DNA of 64,000 nucleotides from contig JAILLP010000011.1 of assembly GCA_024693065.1 (NCBI GenBank), positions 202,087-266,086 on the forward strand, given 5' to 3'. Made by a program: the position numbers and the translations under genes. Shown piece by piece: positions 26,508 through 37,839 of this stretch; the stretch's first letter is position 1; every line of letters starts with the position of its first letter. The DNA comes from Paludibacteraceae bacterium (GTDB lineage: Bacteria > Bacteroidota > Bacteroidia > Bacteroidales > Paludibacteraceae). Below the pieces are notes generated by a model that did no database searches, was not told the DNA's origin, and saw nothing but the letters and a program-made list of their open reading frames with translations.

Positions 26508-26611
26508 TTCGGTAGGGCGACCTAGCAGAGTTACACCGGTTGAGTAAATGGCTAAGCGAAGCCGTTGAAGCAACTGCAACCAAAACAAAAACGAAAAATT
26601 TTTGAGTAAAA
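26508..26611 (+). promoter_or_regulatory. rpsL-rpsG intercistronic region with nested inverted repeats
   Basis: 104 nt, much longer than other gaps in this block. GGTTG/CAAC (26538-26542 with 26571-26574) encloses GGCT/AGCC (26550-26563). In Escherichia coli this same gap carries the S7 autoregulatory site; an equivalent role here is inference. Confidence 0.4.
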
Positions 26612-27088
26612 ATGAGAAAAGCAAAACCAAAGAAACGGATCATTTTACCAGATCCGATTTTCAACGAAGTAATGGTTTCAAGATTTGTGAACCATTTGAT
26701 GTATGACGGTAAGAAGACTATCGCATACGATATATTCTATACAGCGTTGGATAACGTTAAGTCAAAACTTCCTAATGAGGACAAGACCCCATTGGAAATC
26801 TGGAAGAAGGCTTTGGAGAACATTACTCCTCAAGTAGAGGTTAAGTCTCGCCGTGTGGGCGGTGCTACGTTCCAAGTGCCTACTGAAATTCGTCCAGAGA
26901 GGAAAGAGTCTATTTCTATGAAGAACCTGATCATCTTCTCTCGTAAAAGAAGTGGCCATTCAATGGCTGAGAAGCTGGCTGCGGAAATCGCAGACGCTTA
27001 CAATAACCAAGGCGGTGCATTCAAGAAAAAAGAGGATATGCACAAGATGGCCGAGGCTAACCGCGCGTTCGCTCACTTCAGATTCTAA
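26612..27088 (+). CDS. rpsG: 30S ribosomal protein S7
   Basis: 158 residues, a 16S 3'-domain primary binder and assembly initiator. It begins [19 protein letters not shown] and contains [15 protein letters not shown] and the VGGATFQVP beta-ribbon. It matches the bacterial length, with only small N-terminal differences. It is followed 20 nt later by fusA. Confidence 0.98.
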   Translation: MRKAKPKKRIILPDPIFNEVMVSRFVNHLMYDGKKTIAYDIFYTALDNVKSKLPNEDKTPLEIWKKALENITPQVEVKSRRVGGATFQVPTEIRPERKESISMKNLIIFSRKRSGHSMAEKLAAEIADAYNNQGGAFKKKEDMHKMAEANRAFAHFRF

Positions 27089-27108
27089 TTTAATTCACGA
27101 ACTACAAA

Positions 27109-29232
27109 ATGGCTAAAGCTGATTTACATTATACAAGAAACATCGGTATCATGGCGCACATCGATGCCGGTAAGACAACTACGTCAGAGCGTATCTTGTT
27201 CTACACTGGTTTGACCCACAAGATTGGTGAGGTTCACGATGGTGCCGCTACAATGGACTGGATGGTGCAGGAGCAGGAGAGAGGTATCACTATTACTTCC
27301 GCCGCTACTACCACTTATTGGAAATACAACGACAAGAAGTACAAGATCAACTTGATTGACACTCCGGGACACGTTGACTTCACGGTCGAGGTGGAGCGTT
27401 CACTCCGTATCTTGGACGGTGCTGTCGCTACGTTCTGCGCGGTAGGTGGTGTTGAGCCTCAGTCAGAGACCGTTTGGCGTCAGGCTGACAAGTACTCCGT
27501 TCCTCGTATCTGCTACGTGAACAAGATGGACCGTTCAGGTGCCAACTTCTTCGACGTGTACGCGCAGATCAAGGAGGTGCTCGGCGCAAACCCTTGCCCA
27601 ATCCAAATTCCTATCGGATGTGAGGAGTCTTTCAAGGGTGTTGTTGACTTGATTAAGATGAAGGCTATCTTCTGGCACGACGAGACCATGGGTGCTGAGT
27701 ATTCCGTAGAGGAGATTCCAGCTGACTTGGTTGACGAGGCTAAGGAGTGGAGAGATAAGATGTTGGAGTCAGTCGCTGAGTGCGACGATGCGTTGATGGA
27801 GAAATTCTTCGACGATCCTTCCACCATCACTGAGGATGAGATCAAGGTTGCCCTTAGAAAGGGTACCATCGCCATGAAGATCAACCCTATGATCTGCGGT
27901 TCTTCCTTCAAGAACAAGGGTGTGCAGACAATGTTGGACGCTGTGTGCGCTTACTTGCCTAGCCCATTGGATACGGAGGAGATCGTAGGTACTTCAGTAG
28001 ACAATCCGGACCAGAAGGTGGTTCGCCACCCAAGCGAGGACGAGCCTTTGTGCGCTTTGGCGTTCAAGATCGCTACAGACCCATTCGTAGGCCGTTTGTG
28101 CTTCTTCCGTGTATATTCAGGAAAGATCGACGCAGGTTCGTACATCTTCAACACCCGTTCGGGCAAGAAGGAGCGTATCTCCCGTCTGTTCCAAATGCAC
28201 TCTAACCACCAGAACCCGGTTGAGGTCATCTCCGCAGGTGATATCGGTGCCGGTGTAGGTTTCAAGGATATCCGTACTGGTGATACTTTGTGTGGTGAGG
28301 AGGAGAAGGACCACATGATCTTGGAGTCCATCGACTTCCCAGATCCAGTGATCGGTATCGCTATCGAGCCTAAGTCTCAGGCAGACGTTGATAAGTTGGG
28401 CGTTGGTTTGTCCAAGTTGGCTGAGGAGGACCCTACCTTTACGGTTAAGACGGACGAGCAATCAGGCCAGACTGTCATCTCAGGTATGGGTGAGCTCCAC
28501 TTGGATATCATCATCGACCGTTTGAAACGTGAGTTCAAGGTAGAGTGTAACCAAGGTCGTCCGCAAGTTAGCTACAAAGAGGCTATCACGAGGACGGTTG
28601 ACCACCGTGAGCTTTACAAGAAGCAGTCCGGAGGTCGTGGTAAGTATGCCGACATCGTTGTTAAGGTTGGTCCAGCAGACGAAGGATTCGAGGGCTCATT
28701 GCAGTTCGAGGATGTGGTTAAGGGAGGTAACATTCCTAAGGAGTTCATCCCATCCATCCAGAAAGGTTTCCAGTCAGCCATGAAGAATGGTGTGTTGGCA
28801 GGCTTCCCTATGGAGAAGTTGAAGGTGACCGTAGTCGATGGTTCTTACCACCCAGTCGATTCAGACCAGTTGTCATTCGAGATCTGTGCTAACTTGGCGT
28901 TCAAAGAGGCATGTGCGAAGGCAAAGCCGGTTTTGATGGAGCCAATCATGAAGTTGGAGGTTATCACGCCAGAGGAGAACATGGGTGATGTTATCGGTGA
29001 CTTGAACAAGCGCCGCGGACAAGTTGAAGGTATGGAGACCAGCCGTTCAGGCGCCCGTATCGTGAAGGCTAAGGTGCCGTTGGCAGAGATGTTCGGATAT
29101 GTGACCGACTTGCGTACCATCACATCCGGTCGTGCGACTTCTTCCATGGAGTTCTCACACTACGCTGAGGTATCCACAGCTATCGCTAAGGCTGTAGTCG
29201 CAGAGGCTAAGGGTAAAGTAGAATTATTGTAA
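27109..29232 (+). CDS. fusA: Elongation factor G
   Basis: The 707-residue translocation GTPase. The G domain shows AHIDAGKTT, the switch region [20 protein letters not shown] and NKMDRSGA, followed by domains II to V ([21 protein letters not shown]). Codon use is strongly biased, as in highly expressed genes. In many bacteria tuf follows; here rpsJ follows directly after 21 nt. Confidence 0.98.
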   Translation: MAKADLHYTRNIGIMAHIDAGKTTTSERILFYTGLTHKIGEVHDGAATMDWMVQEQERGITITSAATTTYWKYNDKKYKINLIDTPGHVDFTVEVERSLRILDGAVATFCAVGGVEPQSETVWRQADKYSVPRICYVNKMDRSGANFFDVYAQIKEVLGANPCPIQIPIGCEESFKGVVDLIKMKAIFWHDETMGAEYSVEEIPADLVDEAKEWRDKMLESVAECDDALMEKFFDDPSTITEDEIKVALRKGTIAMKINPMICGSSFKNKGVQTMLDAVCAYLPSPLDTEEIVGTSVDNPDQKVVRHPSEDEPLCALAFKIATDPFVGRLCFFRVYSGKIDAGSYIFNTRSGKKERISRLFQMHSNHQNPVEVISAGDIGAGVGFKDIRTGDTLCGEEEKDHMILESIDFPDPVIGIAIEPKSQADVDKLGVGLSKLAEEDPTFTVKTDEQSGQTVISGMGELHLDIIIDRLKREFKVECNQGRPQVSYKEAITRTVDHRELYKKQSGGRGKYADIVVKVGPADEGFEGSLQFEDVVKGGNIPKEFIPSIQKGFQSAMKNGVLAGFPMEKLKVTVVDGSYHPVDSDQLSFEICANLAFKEACAKAKPVLMEPIMKLEVITPEENMGDVIGDLNKRRGQVEGMETSRSGARIVKAKVPLAEMFGYVTDLRTITSGRATSSMEFSHYAEVSTAIAKAVVAEAKGKVELL

Positions 29233-29253
29233 TATTAAAATAGATTCAAAGAG

Positions 29254-29559
29254 ATGAGTCAAAAAATTAGAATCAAATTAAAGTCTTACGACCACAACTT
29301 GGTTGACAAGTCAGCCGAAAAGATTGTTAAGACTGTTAAGACCACGGGAGCAGTAGTGAGCGGTCCAATTCCGTTGCCAACTCACAAGCGTATTTTCACC
29401 GTGAACCGTTCAACGTTCGTGAACAAGAAGTCAAGAGAGCAGTTCCAACTCTCCTCGTTCAAGAGATTGATCGACATCTACAGTTCAACTGCGAAGACTG
29501 TCGACGCTTTGATGAAGTTGGAGTTGCCAAGCGGAGTTGAGGTAGAAATTAAAGTGTAG
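29254..29559 (+). CDS. rpsJ: 30S ribosomal protein S10
   Basis: 101 residues, first gene of the S10 segment and also a NusE-type antitermination factor in other bacteria. It shows [29 protein letters not shown] and the terminal [10 protein letters not shown]. Confidence 0.98.
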   Translation: MSQKIRIKLKSYDHNLVDKSAEKIVKTVKTTGAVVSGPIPLPTHKRIFTVNRSTFVNKKSREQFQLSSFKRLIDIYSSTAKTVDALMKLELPSGVEVEIKV

Positions 29560-29580
29560 TTAACATTAATATTTATTGAA

Positions 29581-30198
29581 ATGCCAGGATTAATTGGAAA
29601 AAAAATCGGAATGACATCCGTTTTCAGTGCTGATGGAAAGAATGTTCCATGCACTGTTGTCGAAGTAGGTCCTTGTGTTGTTACGCAAATCAAGACTGTC
29701 GAGAAAGATGGCTACGACGCGCTTCAGTTGGGCTTCGAGGATAAGAAGGAGAAGCACACTACGCAAGCGGAGATGGGTCACTTCAAGAAGGCAGGTGTGA
29801 CACCAAAGAGACACTTGGCCGAGTTCAATGGGTTCGCTCAGGAGTACAAGTTGGGCGACGAGATTACAGTTGACTTGTTCACAGAGAAGGATTTCGTTGA
29901 TGTAGTAGGCACATCCAAGGGAAAAGGCTTCCAGGGTGTTGTTAAGCGTCACGGATTCGGTGGTGTGCAACAGTCTACCCACGGTCAGCACAACCGTTTG
30001 AGAGCTCCGGGTTCTATCGGTGCATGTTCTTATCCAGCGAAGGTGTTCAAGGGAATGCGCATGGCTGGTCGTTTGGGAGGAGACTCTGTGACAGTTCAGA
30101 ATCTTCAGGTGTTAAAAGTGATCTCAGAGAACAATCTTTTGGTTATAAAGGGTTCGTTGCCGGGAGCTAAAGGTTCAATCGTAATAGTGAATAAGTAA
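29581..30198 (+). CDS. rplC: 50S ribosomal protein L3
   Basis: 205 residues, beginning [15 protein letters not shown] with the core loop [15 protein letters not shown] that reaches toward the peptidyl-transferase centre. It is an early assembly protein. The stop overlaps the rplD start by one base (TAATG). Confidence 0.98.
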   Translation: MPGLIGKKIGMTSVFSADGKNVPCTVVEVGPCVVTQIKTVEKDGYDALQLGFEDKKEKHTTQAEMGHFKKAGVTPKRHLAEFNGFAQEYKLGDEITVDLFTEKDFVDVVGTSKGKGFQGVVKRHGFGGVQQSTHGQHNRLRAPGSIGACSYPAKVFKGMRMAGRLGGDSVTVQNLQVLKVISENNLLVIKGSLPGAKGSIVIVNK

Positions 30199-30827
30199 TG
30201 GAACTGAGTGTATATAATATTAAGGGAGAAGATACCGGAAGAAAGGTCTCTTTGGATGAGAGCATCTTTGGCATCGAACCGAACGAGCATGTGATGTACC
30301 TCGCTGTTAAACAATACATGGCTGGACAACGCCAAGGTACGCACAAGTCAAAGGAGAGAAGTGAGATTTCCGGTAGTACTAGAAAGTTAGGTCGTCAAAA
30401 AGGTGGAGGTGGCGCACGTCGTGGAGACATCAACTCACCAGTGTTGGTTGGTGGAGCCCGTGTGTTCGGTCCTACTCCTCGCGACTACAGCTTCAAGTTG
30501 AACAAGAAGACAAAGCGTTTGGCGCGTTTGTCAGCATTGTCGACCAAGGCAAAGGAGAACAAAATCGTTGTGGTTGAGAACCTCAATTTCGATGCACCGA
30601 AGACCAAGAATTATGTCGCTATGATCGATGGTTTGAAGGCATCTGATAAGAATTCTCTTTTAGTTTTGTCGGAACCAAATAAAAATGTATATTTGTCGGC
30701 GAAAAATATTCCGAATGCTGACGTCATAATCTCCTCAGAGTTAAATACTTACAAGATTATGAAGGCTGCATATCTCCTCTTTACGGAGGACGCTTTGGCG
30801 AATATTGAGAAAAATTTAAAGGCTTAA
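30198..30827 (+). CDS. rplD: 50S ribosomal protein L4
   Basis: 209 residues. The extended loop that lines the exit tunnel is visible as [20 protein letters not shown], followed by [20 protein letters not shown]. It starts within the rplC stop codon, so translation is probably coupled. In enterobacteria L4 represses its own operon; no such leader is evident here. Confidence 0.97.
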   Translation: MELSVYNIKGEDTGRKVSLDESIFGIEPNEHVMYLAVKQYMAGQRQGTHKSKERSEISGSTRKLGRQKGGGGARRGDINSPVLVGGARVFGPTPRDYSFKLNKKTKRLARLSALSTKAKENKIVVVENLNFDAPKTKNYVAMIDGLKASDKNSLLVLSEPNKNVYLSAKNIPNADVIISSELNTYKIMKAAYLLFTEDALANIEKNLKA

Positions 30828-30833
30828 GGAGGT
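30826..30833 (+). promoter_or_regulatory. rplW: Perfect Shine-Dalgarno sequence before rplW
   Basis: AAGGAGGT lies 7-8 nt before the rplW ATG and overlaps the rplD stop. It stands out because neighbouring genes show no such motif and Bacteroidota rarely use Shine-Dalgarno pairing. Confidence 0.7.
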
Positions 30834-30840
30834 TGAACAG

Positions 30841-31134
30841 ATGGGAATCATAATTAAACCGATAATAACAGAGAAAATGACAAACCTTAGCGAGAAGTAC
30901 TCTCGCTATGGTTTTCGTGTCGTTCCGACAGCCAACAAGTTGGAGATAAAGAAGGCTGTCGAGGAGTTGTATAACGTAAAGGTTGCTTCAGTCAACACTG
31001 CGAGAGTGGAAGGCAAGGCAAAGAGCCGTTATACGAAGTCCGGCATTCTTTCCGGCCGCGACGTTTCCTACAAGAAGGCGTACGTGACCTTGAAGGAAGG
31101 TGAAGTAATAGATTTTTATAGCAATATTGAATAA
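30841..31134 (+). CDS. rplW: 50S ribosomal protein L23
   Basis: 97 residues at the tunnel exit, the docking site for trigger factor and SRP. It shows [23 protein letters not shown] and the [14 protein letters not shown] segment. It is preceded by a perfect AAGGAGG. Confidence 0.97.
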   Translation: MGIIIKPIITEKMTNLSEKYSRYGFRVVPTANKLEIKKAVEELYNVKVASVNTARVEGKAKSRYTKSGILSGRDVSYKKAYVTLKEGEVIDFYSNIE

Positions 31135-31136
31135 AA

Positions 31137-31961
31137 ATGGCTGTTCGTAAATTCAAGCCCACAACACCGGGGCAAAGACACAAAGTTATTGGTACGTTTG
31201 AGACAATTACCACAAATGTGCCAGAGAAATCTCTTGTCGTAGGAATGCGCAAGACTGGTGGACGTAACAACTCAGGTCAGTTGACCATGCGTTACATCGG
31301 AGGCGGACACAAGAGAAAGTATAGAGTAATTGATTTTAAGAGAGACAAAGATGGTGTTCCAGCAGTGGTAAAGACAATCGAGTACGATCCGAACCGTTCG
31401 GCCCGCATCGCGCTTTTGTTCTATGCTGATGGTGAGAAGCGTTACATCCTTGCACCTAATGGACTGCAGATTGGGCAACAATTGCTTTCGGGAGCGGAAG
31501 CTGCGCCTGAGGTCGGAAACGCGCTGCCTTTGCAGAACATCCCTCTTGGTACGGTGATCCACAACTTGGAGCTTCGCCCGGGCCAAGGAGCTGCTTTGGT
31601 TCGTTCCGCAGGAACATTTGCTCAATTAACTTCGAGAGAAGGAAAGTATGCTATCGTGAAATTACCTTCTGGCGAGACCAGAATGATTCTTTGTACTTGC
31701 AAGGCGACAATCGGTACGGTAGGAAACTCCGACCACGCTTTGGAGGCTTCCGGAAAGGCAGGTCGTTCACGTTGGCTGGGTCGTCGTCCACGCAACCGTG
31801 GTGTCGTAATGAACCCAGTAGATCACCCGATGGGTGGTGGTGAGGGCCGTCAATCAGGAGGTCACCCAAGATCAAGGAAAGGCTTGTTGGCCAAGGGCTA
31901 CAAGACTAGATCTCCAAAGGCTGCTTCCAGCAAGTATATAATCGAAAGAAGGAAAAAGTAA
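31137..31961 (+). CDS. rplB: 50S ribosomal protein L2
   Basis: 274 residues, essential for subunit joining and near the peptidyl-transferase centre. It begins [16 protein letters not shown] and carries the conserved [17 protein letters not shown] loop with its invariant histidine. It lies two bases after the rplW stop. Confidence 0.98.
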   Translation: MAVRKFKPTTPGQRHKVIGTFETITTNVPEKSLVVGMRKTGGRNNSGQLTMRYIGGGHKRKYRVIDFKRDKDGVPAVVKTIEYDPNRSARIALLFYADGEKRYILAPNGLQIGQQLLSGAEAAPEVGNALPLQNIPLGTVIHNLELRPGQGAALVRSAGTFAQLTSREGKYAIVKLPSGETRMILCTCKATIGTVGNSDHALEASGKAGRSRWLGRRPRNRGVVMNPVDHPMGGGEGRQSGGHPRSRKGLLAKGYKTRSPKAASSKYIIERRKK

Positions 31962-31978
31962 TTTAAAAGGTAATTTTT

Positions 31979-32248
31979 ATGAGTCGTTCATTAAAAAAAG
32001 GCCCGTTCATTAGCGTAAAGCTCGAGAAGAAGGTGTTGGCCATGAATGAGAGCGGTAAGAAGTCCGTGATCAAGACTTGGTCGAGAGCCTCCATGATTTC
32101 TCCTGATTTCGTGGGCCATACATTAGCAGTTCATAACGGAAATAAGTTTATCCCTGTGTACGTTACTGAGAACATGGTCGGCCACAAGCTCGGTGAGTTC
32201 TCCATGACGCGCACGTTCAGGGGACACGGTGGCAACAAGAAGAAATAA
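31979..32248 (+). CDS. rpsS: 30S ribosomal protein S19
   Basis: 89 residues, in the head of the small subunit. It begins [19 protein letters not shown] and has [23 protein letters not shown]. Confidence 0.98.
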   Translation: MSRSLKKGPFISVKLEKKVLAMNESGKKSVIKTWSRASMISPDFVGHTLAVHNGNKFIPVYVTENMVGHKLGEFSMTRTFRGHGGNKKK

Positions 32249-32279
32249 GCCGTGAAAACTTACTAAAACATTTTTCAAA

Positions 32280-32711
32280 ATGGATGTAAATAAAGAAAAT
32301 AGAAGAATGAAGAAGAGTGCGAGAGCAGCCGTTAAAAAAGAGGCTCTTAAGACTCAATACTTCGCAAAAATGAATGATATACCTACATCTCCGCGCAAGA
32401 TGCGTTTGGTCGCAGACATGGTACGTGGAATGGAGGCGTATAAGGCTCTCAGCGTGTTGAAGTACTCCACAAAGGACGCTTCCAACCGTTTGGAGAAGTT
32501 GCTTCGCTCCGCAATCGCTAACTGGGAGCAGAAGAACGAGAAGAAGGCAGACAACGGAGAGTTGTACATCAGCACCATTTTCGTGGATGAGGGAAGGACG
32601 TTGAAGAGACTCCGTCCAGCACCACAGGGTAGGGGTTACAGGATCCGTAAACGCTCTAACCATGTGACGATATATGTAGATTCTATTAATTCTAAAGAAA
32701 GTAAAAATTAA
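32280..32711 (+). CDS. rplV: 50S ribosomal protein L22
   Basis: 143 residues. The tunnel-lining beta hairpin is visible as [21 protein letters not shown], preceded by [17 protein letters not shown]. The first ~20 residues ([20 protein letters not shown]) form a charged extension longer than usual. An internal ATG nine residues in is an alternative start. Confidence 0.96.
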   Translation: MDVNKENRRMKKSARAAVKKEALKTQYFAKMNDIPTSPRKMRLVADMVRGMEAYKALSVLKYSTKDASNRLEKLLRSAIANWEQKNEKKADNGELYISTIFVDEGRTLKRLRPAPQGRGYRIRKRSNHVTIYVDSINSKESKN

Positions 32712-32718
32712 TTGTTAG

Positions 32719-33450
32719 ATGGGACAGAAAGTAAATCCAATTAGCAACCGCCTCGGAATCATCAAAGGTTGGGATTCCAGCTGGTTTGGCGGTAAAAGTT
32801 ACGGCGATACTATTGTGGAGGATGCTAAGATCAGAAAGTACCTCAACGCCCGTCTCGCAAAGGCAAGCGTCTCTAGAATAGTTATAGAACGTACATTGAA
32901 GCTCATTACCATCACGGTTTGCACGGCTCGTCCGGGAATCATCATCGGTAAGGGTGGTCAAGAGGTTGAGAAGTTGAAGGAGGAGTTGAAGGGAATCACC
33001 GACAAGGAGGTTCAGATCAACATCTTCGAGGTAAAGCGTCCTGAGTTGGATGCTATGATTGTCGCGAACAACATCGCTCGCCAGGTGGAGGGTAAGATCG
33101 CTTACCGTCGCGCCACGAAGATGGCAATCGCGTCTACGATGCGCATGGGCGCCGAGGGTATCAAGGTGCAGGTTTCCGGTCGTTTGAACGGCGCCGAGAT
33201 GGCTCGTTCCGAGATGTACAAGGAGGGAAGAACTCCGTTGCACACATTCAGGGCTGACATCGACTACGCGCAGGCTGAAGCTTTGACGAAAGTGGGTTTG
33301 ATTGGCATCAAGGTTTGGATCTGCCGTGGCGAGGTTTACGGCAAGAGGGATTTGGCTCCTAACTTCACGGCATCGAAAGAGGCTGGACGTTCAGGTAACA
33401 ACGCGCAATCCGCAGGCAAACCACAAGGCTTCAAGAAGAAAAAGAAATAA
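32719..33450 (+). CDS. rpsC: 30S ribosomal protein S3
   Basis: 243 residues with an N-terminal [13 protein letters not shown], a KH domain ([19 protein letters not shown]) and a Lys-rich C-terminal tail. Part of the mRNA entry channel helicase in the ribosome. Confidence 0.98.
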   Translation: MGQKVNPISNRLGIIKGWDSSWFGGKSYGDTIVEDAKIRKYLNARLAKASVSRIVIERTLKLITITVCTARPGIIIGKGGQEVEKLKEELKGITDKEVQINIFEVKRPELDAMIVANNIARQVEGKIAYRRATKMAIASTMRMGAEGIKVQVSGRLNGAEMARSEMYKEGRTPLHTFRADIDYAQAEALTKVGLIGIKVWICRGEVYGKRDLAPNFTASKEAGRSGNNAQSAGKPQGFKKKKK

Positions 33451-33480
33451 TTCTGTTTAACGAATTAAAGTTGAAGGAAA

Positions 33481-33915
33481 ATGTTACAACCTAAGAGAGT
33501 AAAATACAGAAGACCGCAGAAAGGTCGTTCTAAGGGAGTCGCTTCCCGCGGAAACCAGTTGGCATTCGGTTCTTTCGGAATTAAGTCCTTGGAGACAAAA
33601 TGGATCACCGCCCGTCAAATTGAGGCTGCCCGTATCGCGGTTACACGTTATATGCAGAGGGAAGGAAAAATCTGGATCAGAATATTCCCTGATAAGCCAA
33701 TCACCAAGAAGCCTGCCGATGTACGTATGGGTAAAGGTAAGGGTAGCCCAGAGGGATTTGTGTTCCCTATCACTCCGGGTAGAATCGTGATTGAGGTTGA
33801 AGGCGTACCATTCGAGGTGGCAAAAGAGGCGTTGCGCCTGGCTGCCCAGAAGTTGCCGGTAACCACTAAGTTTATTGTCAGAAGAGATTATGACGCTCAA
33901 AATCAAAATGCATAA
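33481..33915 (+). CDS. rplP: 50S ribosomal protein L16
   Basis: 144 residues starting [16 protein letters not shown], with [22 protein letters not shown], the segment contacting tRNA near the A site. Confidence 0.98.
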   Translation: MLQPKRVKYRRPQKGRSKGVASRGNQLAFGSFGIKSLETKWITARQIEAARIAVTRYMQREGKIWIRIFPDKPITKKPADVRMGKGKGSPEGFVFPITPGRIVIEVEGVPFEVAKEALRLAAQKLPVTTKFIVRRDYDAQNQNA

Positions 33916-33920
33916 GTGAT

Positions 33921-34115
33921 ATGAAAATAGCGGAATTAAAACAATTGACCACTCAGGAATTGCAAGAGAGACTTGCTACAGAGGAGCAAAACTTGGCTAA
34001 GCTGAAGCTTACCCATTCAGTTTCTCCGTTGGACAATCCTATGCAGATTAGAGCTGCTCGTAAGGATATCGCTCGCATCTACACGGAGTTGCGATTGAGG
34101 GAAATTAACAAATAA
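33921..34115 (+). CDS. rpmC: 50S ribosomal protein L29
   Basis: 64 residues, a two-helix protein at the tunnel exit. It begins [18 protein letters not shown] and has the terminal [12 protein letters not shown]. Confidence 0.96.
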   Translation: MKIAELKQLTTQELQERLATEEQNLAKLKLTHSVSPLDNPMQIRAARKDIARIYTELRLREINK

Positions 34116-34132
34116 AAAAGGGGCTGATAACA

Positions 34133-34384
34133 ATGAGAAACTTAAGAAAAGAAAGACAGGGAGTAGTTTCCAGCAACAAGATGGACAAAACCATCACTGT
34201 CGCTGTTAAGTGGAAAGAGAAACACCCTATTTATCAGAAGTTCGTCAACAAGACGAAGAAATATCATGCTCATGACGAGAAGAACGAGTGCAATGTGGGC
34301 GACTTCGTCCGTATCATGGAGACTCGTCCATTGAGCAAGACTAAGAGATGGAGATTGGTTGAAATTATCGAAAGGGCTAAGTAA
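34133..34384 (+). CDS. rpsQ: 30S ribosomal protein S17
   Basis: 83 residues with the OB fold motifs [15 protein letters not shown] and [22 protein letters not shown]. Confidence 0.97.
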   Translation: MRNLRKERQGVVSSNKMDKTITVAVKWKEKHPIYQKFVNKTKKYHAHDEKNECNVGDFVRIMETRPLSKTKRWRLVEIIERAK

Positions 34385-34386
34385 TT

Positions 34387-34752
34387 ATGATACAGCAAGA
34401 ATCAAGAATGGTTGTGGCTGACAACAGCGGAGCGAAAGAGGCACTGTGTATCCGTGTCTTGGGAGGTACCGCTAAGCGCTACGCCACAGTAGGTGACGTC
34501 ATCGTAGTGACTGTCAAGAATGTCATTCCGTCGAGTGACATGAAGAAGGGAACTGTTTCTAAGGCGGTTGTCGTTAGGACGAAGAAGGAAATCAGACGTC
34601 AGGATGGTTCATACATCCGTTTCGACGATAACGCTTGTGTCCTTTTGAACGCTGCCGGCGAAATGAGGGCTAGCCGTATCTTCGGTCCTGTCGCTCGTGA
34701 ACTCCGTGCAACAAACATGAAAATCGTTTCATTGGCACCTGAAGTGCTTTAA
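34387..34752 (+). CDS. rplN: 50S ribosomal protein L14
   Basis: 121 residues, opening [19 protein letters not shown] and ending [14 protein letters not shown]. It lies at the intersubunit face and starts two bases after rpsQ. Confidence 0.98.
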   Translation: MIQQESRMVVADNSGAKEALCIRVLGGTAKRYATVGDVIVVTVKNVIPSSDMKKGTVSKAVVVRTKKEIRRQDGSYIRFDDNACVLLNAAGEMRASRIFGPVARELRATNMKIVSLAPEVL

Positions 34753-34769
34753 TTCTTAATTTTAGAGAA

Positions 34770-35090
34770 ATGAGTAAGTTACATATCAAAAAGGGAGATA
34801 CGGTATACGTAAACTCTGGAGAGTGTAAGGGTAAGCAAGGACGTGTGCTTCGTGTCCTTGTGAAGGACCAGAAGGCGATCGTTGAGGGTCTCAACATCGT
34901 GAAGAAGTCAACCAAGCCTAGCGCAAAGAATCCTCAGGGTGGAATCGTGGAAATGGAAGCTCCTATCCATATCTCCAACTTGAATTTGATCGATCCTAAG
35001 AGTGGCAAGCCGACTCGTATCGGTCGCCGTGAGGGTGCAAACGGCAAGTTAGTGCGTTACGCAAAAAAATCAGGGGAGGAAATTAAATGA
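34770..35090 (+). CDS. rplX: 50S ribosomal protein L24
   Basis: 106 residues with an N-terminal KOW motif ([20 protein letters not shown]). An assembly initiator of the large subunit. The stop overlaps the rplE start by 4 nt (ATGATGA region). Confidence 0.97.
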   Translation: MSKLHIKKGDTVYVNSGECKGKQGRVLRVLVKDQKAIVEGLNIVKKSTKPSAKNPQGGIVEMEAPIHISNLNLIDPKSGKPTRIGRREGANGKLVRYAKKSGEEIK

Positions 35091-35641
35091 TGAATACTGC
35101 AAGTTTAAAGCAAGAGTACGCTAAGCGTATCGTTCCTTCCTTGATGAAGGAGTTCAACTACAAGACGGTGATGCAAGTCCCTGTTTTGGAGAAAATCGTT
35201 ATCAACCAAGGTTTGGGTTTGGCTATCGCCGACAAGAAGATCATCGAGGTGGCAATTAACGAGTTGACCGCCATCACGGGTCAGAAGGCTGTTCAGACAT
35301 TGTCTAAGAAGGATATCTCAAACTTCAAGTTGCGTAAGAAAATGCCTATCGGTGTGAGGGTTACCTTGCGTAGGGAGAAGATGTATGAGTTCCTCGAGAG
35401 ATTGATCCGCGTGGCTCTTCCTCGTATCCGCGACTTCAAGGGTATTGATTCCAAACTCGACGGAAGGGGTAATTACACCCTCGGTATCGAGGAGCAGATC
35501 ATTTTCCCTGAAATTAATATCGATTCCATACAGAAATTGTTGGGAATGAATATTACCTTTGTGACCTCTGCGAAGACGGACGAAGAAGGTTTTGCTTTGT
35601 TGAGAGAATTTGGGTTACCATTTAAAAATGTAAAGAAGTAA
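35087..35641 (+). CDS. rplE: 50S ribosomal protein L5
   Basis: 184 residues, a 5S rRNA binder in the central protuberance. It shows [14 protein letters not shown] and the [18 protein letters not shown] core. Two adjacent ATG codons at 35087 and 35090 are possible starts, both overlapping or abutting the rplX stop. Confidence 0.97.
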   Translation: MMNTASLKQEYAKRIVPSLMKEFNYKTVMQVPVLEKIVINQGLGLAIADKKIIEVAINELTAITGQKAVQTLSKKDISNFKLRKKMPIGVRVTLRREKMYEFLERLIRVALPRIRDFKGIDSKLDGRGNYTLGIEEQIIFPEINIDSIQKLLGMNITFVTSAKTDEEGFALLREFGLPFKNVKK

Positions 35642-35645
35642 TAAG

Positions 35646-35915
35646 ATGGCAAAAGAATCAATGAAGGCACGTGAGGTTAAACGTGCAAAACTTTGCGCCA
35701 AGTATGCTGAGAAGAGGGCTAAGTTGAAAGCCGAGGGCGATTATGAGGGTCTTCAGGCTTTGCCTAAGAATTCCTCTCCGGTGCGTAAGCACAACCGTTG
35801 CAAGTTGACGGGGAGACCAAAGGGTTACATGCGCCTTTTCGGCATTTCACGTATCCAATTCCGTGAGATGGCTTCCGCAGGTTTGATTCCAGGTGTGAAG
35901 AAAGCAAGCTGGTAA
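35646..35915 (+). CDS. rpsN: 30S ribosomal protein S14
   Basis: 89 residues, the longer zinc-free form. It shows RHNRC-like [22 protein letters not shown] and the terminal SW. The paired CxxC zinc ligands of the short form are absent. Confidence 0.97.
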   Translation: MAKESMKAREVKRAKLCAKYAEKRAKLKAEGDYEGLQALPKNSSPVRKHNRCKLTGRPKGYMRLFGISRIQFREMASAGLIPGVKKASW

Positions 35916-35969
35916 AAAAATTAGTGTTAAATATTGTCAGGTTTTCCTGATCAATTTAATTGTTTTATT

Positions 35970-36365
35970 ATGACAGATCCAATAGCAGATTATCTAACGA
36001 GATTGAGGAACGCTATTCAAGCTAAACACAGAGTGCTTGAAGTTCCTGCGTCAAATTTGAAAAAGGAGATTACGAAGATATTGCTCGACAAGGGCTATAT
36101 CTTGAACTACAAGTTCAGCGATGAGGGTTACCAAGGTTCTATCAAGATCGCCTTGAAGTATGATCCCATCAACAAAGTAAACGCTATCAAGGGCTTGAAG
36201 AGAGTTTCAACCCCAGGTTTGCGTAAGTATGTCGGTTACAAGGATATGCCGAGGGTATTGAATGGTCTCGGTATCGCCATCGTTTCGACATCCAAAGGAG
36301 TTATGACTGATAAGGAGGCCCGCGACATGAAGATCGGCGGCGAGGTTTTGTGTTACATCTATTAA
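35970..36365 (+). CDS. rpsH: 30S ribosomal protein S8
   Basis: 131 residues, beginning [15 protein letters not shown] with the usual C-terminal [20 protein letters not shown]. The track begins at an upstream TTG (35934). The ATG at 35970 restores the family N-terminus and leaves a 54-nt spacer after rpsN. In enterobacteria S8 represses the spc operon; no evidence for this here. Confidence 0.96.
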   Translation: MTDPIADYLTRLRNAIQAKHRVLEVPASNLKKEITKILLDKGYILNYKFSDEGYQGSIKIALKYDPINKVNAIKGLKRVSTPGLRKYVGYKDMPRVLNGLGIAIVSTSKGVMTDKEARDMKIGGEVLCYIY

Positions 36366-36383
36366 TGTTGGGAGGATTTTGAA

Positions 36384-36938
36384 ATGTCAAGAATAGGTAA
36401 TTTACCGATCAGTATTCCTTCAGGGGTTACGGTATCCATGAGGGATAATGTTGTGACAGTTAAAGGTCCTAAGGGCGAGTTGTCACAGTATGTGAATCCA
36501 GACATTAATGTTGAGATTAAGGATGGTAACATCACATTCACCCGTTCAGCGGAGGATGCGCCACGTCGTTCCATGCACGGATTGTACAGGGCTTTGATTA
36601 ATAATATGGTTGTCGGTGTATCTCAGGGCTACAAGAAGGAACTTGAACTTGTTGGTGTCGGTTATCGTGTTTCCAACCAGGGTCAGGTGCTTGAGTTCGC
36701 AGTAGGATATACCCATAACATCTTCTTACAATTGCCAAAGGAGATTAAGATCGAGACCAAGAGTGAGAGAAACCAAAACCCTTTGGTCATCCTCGAAAGT
36801 TGCGACAAGCAATTGTTGGGTCAGGTTTGCGCGAAGATTCGTACGTTCCGTAAGCCAGAGCCTTACAAGGGTAAAGGTATTAAATTCGTTGGCGAGCAGA
36901 TTCGTCGTAAGGCTGGTAAGTCAGCTGGTGCTAAGTAA
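36384..36938 (+). CDS. rplF: 50S ribosomal protein L6
   Basis: 184 residues, a two-domain protein near the sarcin-ricin loop. It begins MSRIGNLPISIPSGV and contains LELVGVGYRVSNQGQVLEFAVGY and the terminal EPYKGKGIKFVGE. A GGGAGG stretch sits about 10 nt upstream. Confidence 0.98.
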   Translation: MSRIGNLPISIPSGVTVSMRDNVVTVKGPKGELSQYVNPDINVEIKDGNITFTRSAEDAPRRSMHGLYRALINNMVVGVSQGYKKELELVGVGYRVSNQGQVLEFAVGYTHNIFLQLPKEIKIETKSERNQNPLVILESCDKQLLGQVCAKIRTFRKPEPYKGKGIKFVGEQIRRKAGKSAGAK

Positions 36939-36959
36939 TCATTGTAAAAAAGTAGTATT

Positions 36960-37304
36960 ATGGCGACTAAAATTGAAAGAAGATTAAAGATAAAGAGGAG
37001 AATCAGAGGTAAGGTCTCCGGATCTGCCGCTCGTCCTCGCATGACAGTTTTCAGAAGCAACAAGCAAATCTATGTTCAATTGATCAACGATTTGGAAGGC
37101 AAGACTTTGGCTGCCGCTTCTTCACTTGGGATGACTGAGAAGTGCCCTAAGAAGGAACAAGCCGCTAAGGTTGGCGAATTGGTTGCTAAAAAGGCTTTGG
37201 AGGCAGGTATCAGTGAGGTTGTCTTCGACCGTAACGGTTACTTGTACCATGGTAGAGTTAAAGAATTGGCGGATGCTGCTCGTAAGGGCGGTCTTAAATT
37301 TTAA
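36960..37304 (+). CDS. rplR: 50S ribosomal protein L18
   Basis: 114 residues, a 5S rRNA binder. It has [46 protein letters not shown] at the C-terminus and a basic N-terminus. Confidence 0.97.
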   Translation: MATKIERRLKIKRRIRGKVSGSAARPRMTVFRSNKQIYVQLINDLEGKTLAAASSLGMTEKCPKKEQAAKVGELVAKKALEAGISEVVFDRNGYLYHGRVKELADAARKGGLKF

Positions 37305-37309
37305 TAGTT

Positions 37310-37828
37310 ATGGCTGGAGAAAATGTAAAAGTTAAGTCAACCAACGATTTGGAATTGAAAGATAGGTTGGTCGCAATTAACCGCGTGACGAAAGTGACCA
37401 AAGGTGGTCGTACCTTTAGTTTTGCTGCGATGGTTGTCGTAGGAAACGAGGAAGGTGTAGTCGGATACGGTTTGGGTAAAGCCAGTGAGGTTACCGCAGC
37501 CATAGCGAAAGGCGTTGAGGCAGCAAAGAAGAACTTGGTGAAGGTTCCGGTTCTCAAGGGTACTATCCCTCACGAGCAGGAGGCTAAGTTCGGTGGTGCA
37601 CAAGTGTTGTTGAGACCTGCATCCCACGGTACCGGAGTGAAGGCCGGTGGTGCCATGCGTGCCGTTCTTGAGAGCGTAGGTATCACTGACGTCTTGGCTA
37701 AGTCCAAGGGGTCTTCCAACCCTCACAACTTGGTGAAGGCCACAGTGCTCGCACTTTCTGAGTTGCGCGATGCTTACACGGTCGCACAGAACCGTGGTGT
37801 GTCAATGGAAAAAGTGTTTAAAGGTTAA
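37310..37828 (+). CDS. rpsE: 30S ribosomal protein S5
   Basis: 172 residues. The dsRNA-binding-like N-domain shows [17 protein letters not shown] and [10 protein letters not shown]; the C-domain has [19 protein letters not shown]. Involved in translational fidelity. Confidence 0.98.
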   Translation: MAGENVKVKSTNDLELKDRLVAINRVTKVTKGGRTFSFAAMVVVGNEEGVVGYGLGKASEVTAAIAKGVEAAKKNLVKVPVLKGTIPHEQEAKFGGAQVLLRPASHGTGVKAGGAMRAVLESVGITDVLAKSKGSSNPHNLVKATVLALSELRDAYTVAQNRGVSMEKVFKG

Positions 37829-37839
37829 TTTTTGGAATT

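Noticed and set aside
29233-29253. Missing tuf between fusA and rpsJ, and missing adk after secY, as possible deletions
   Set aside because: Spacing is tight and gene order is smooth; I believe tuf and adk are located elsewhere in Bacteroidota, so this is not evidence of a deletion here.
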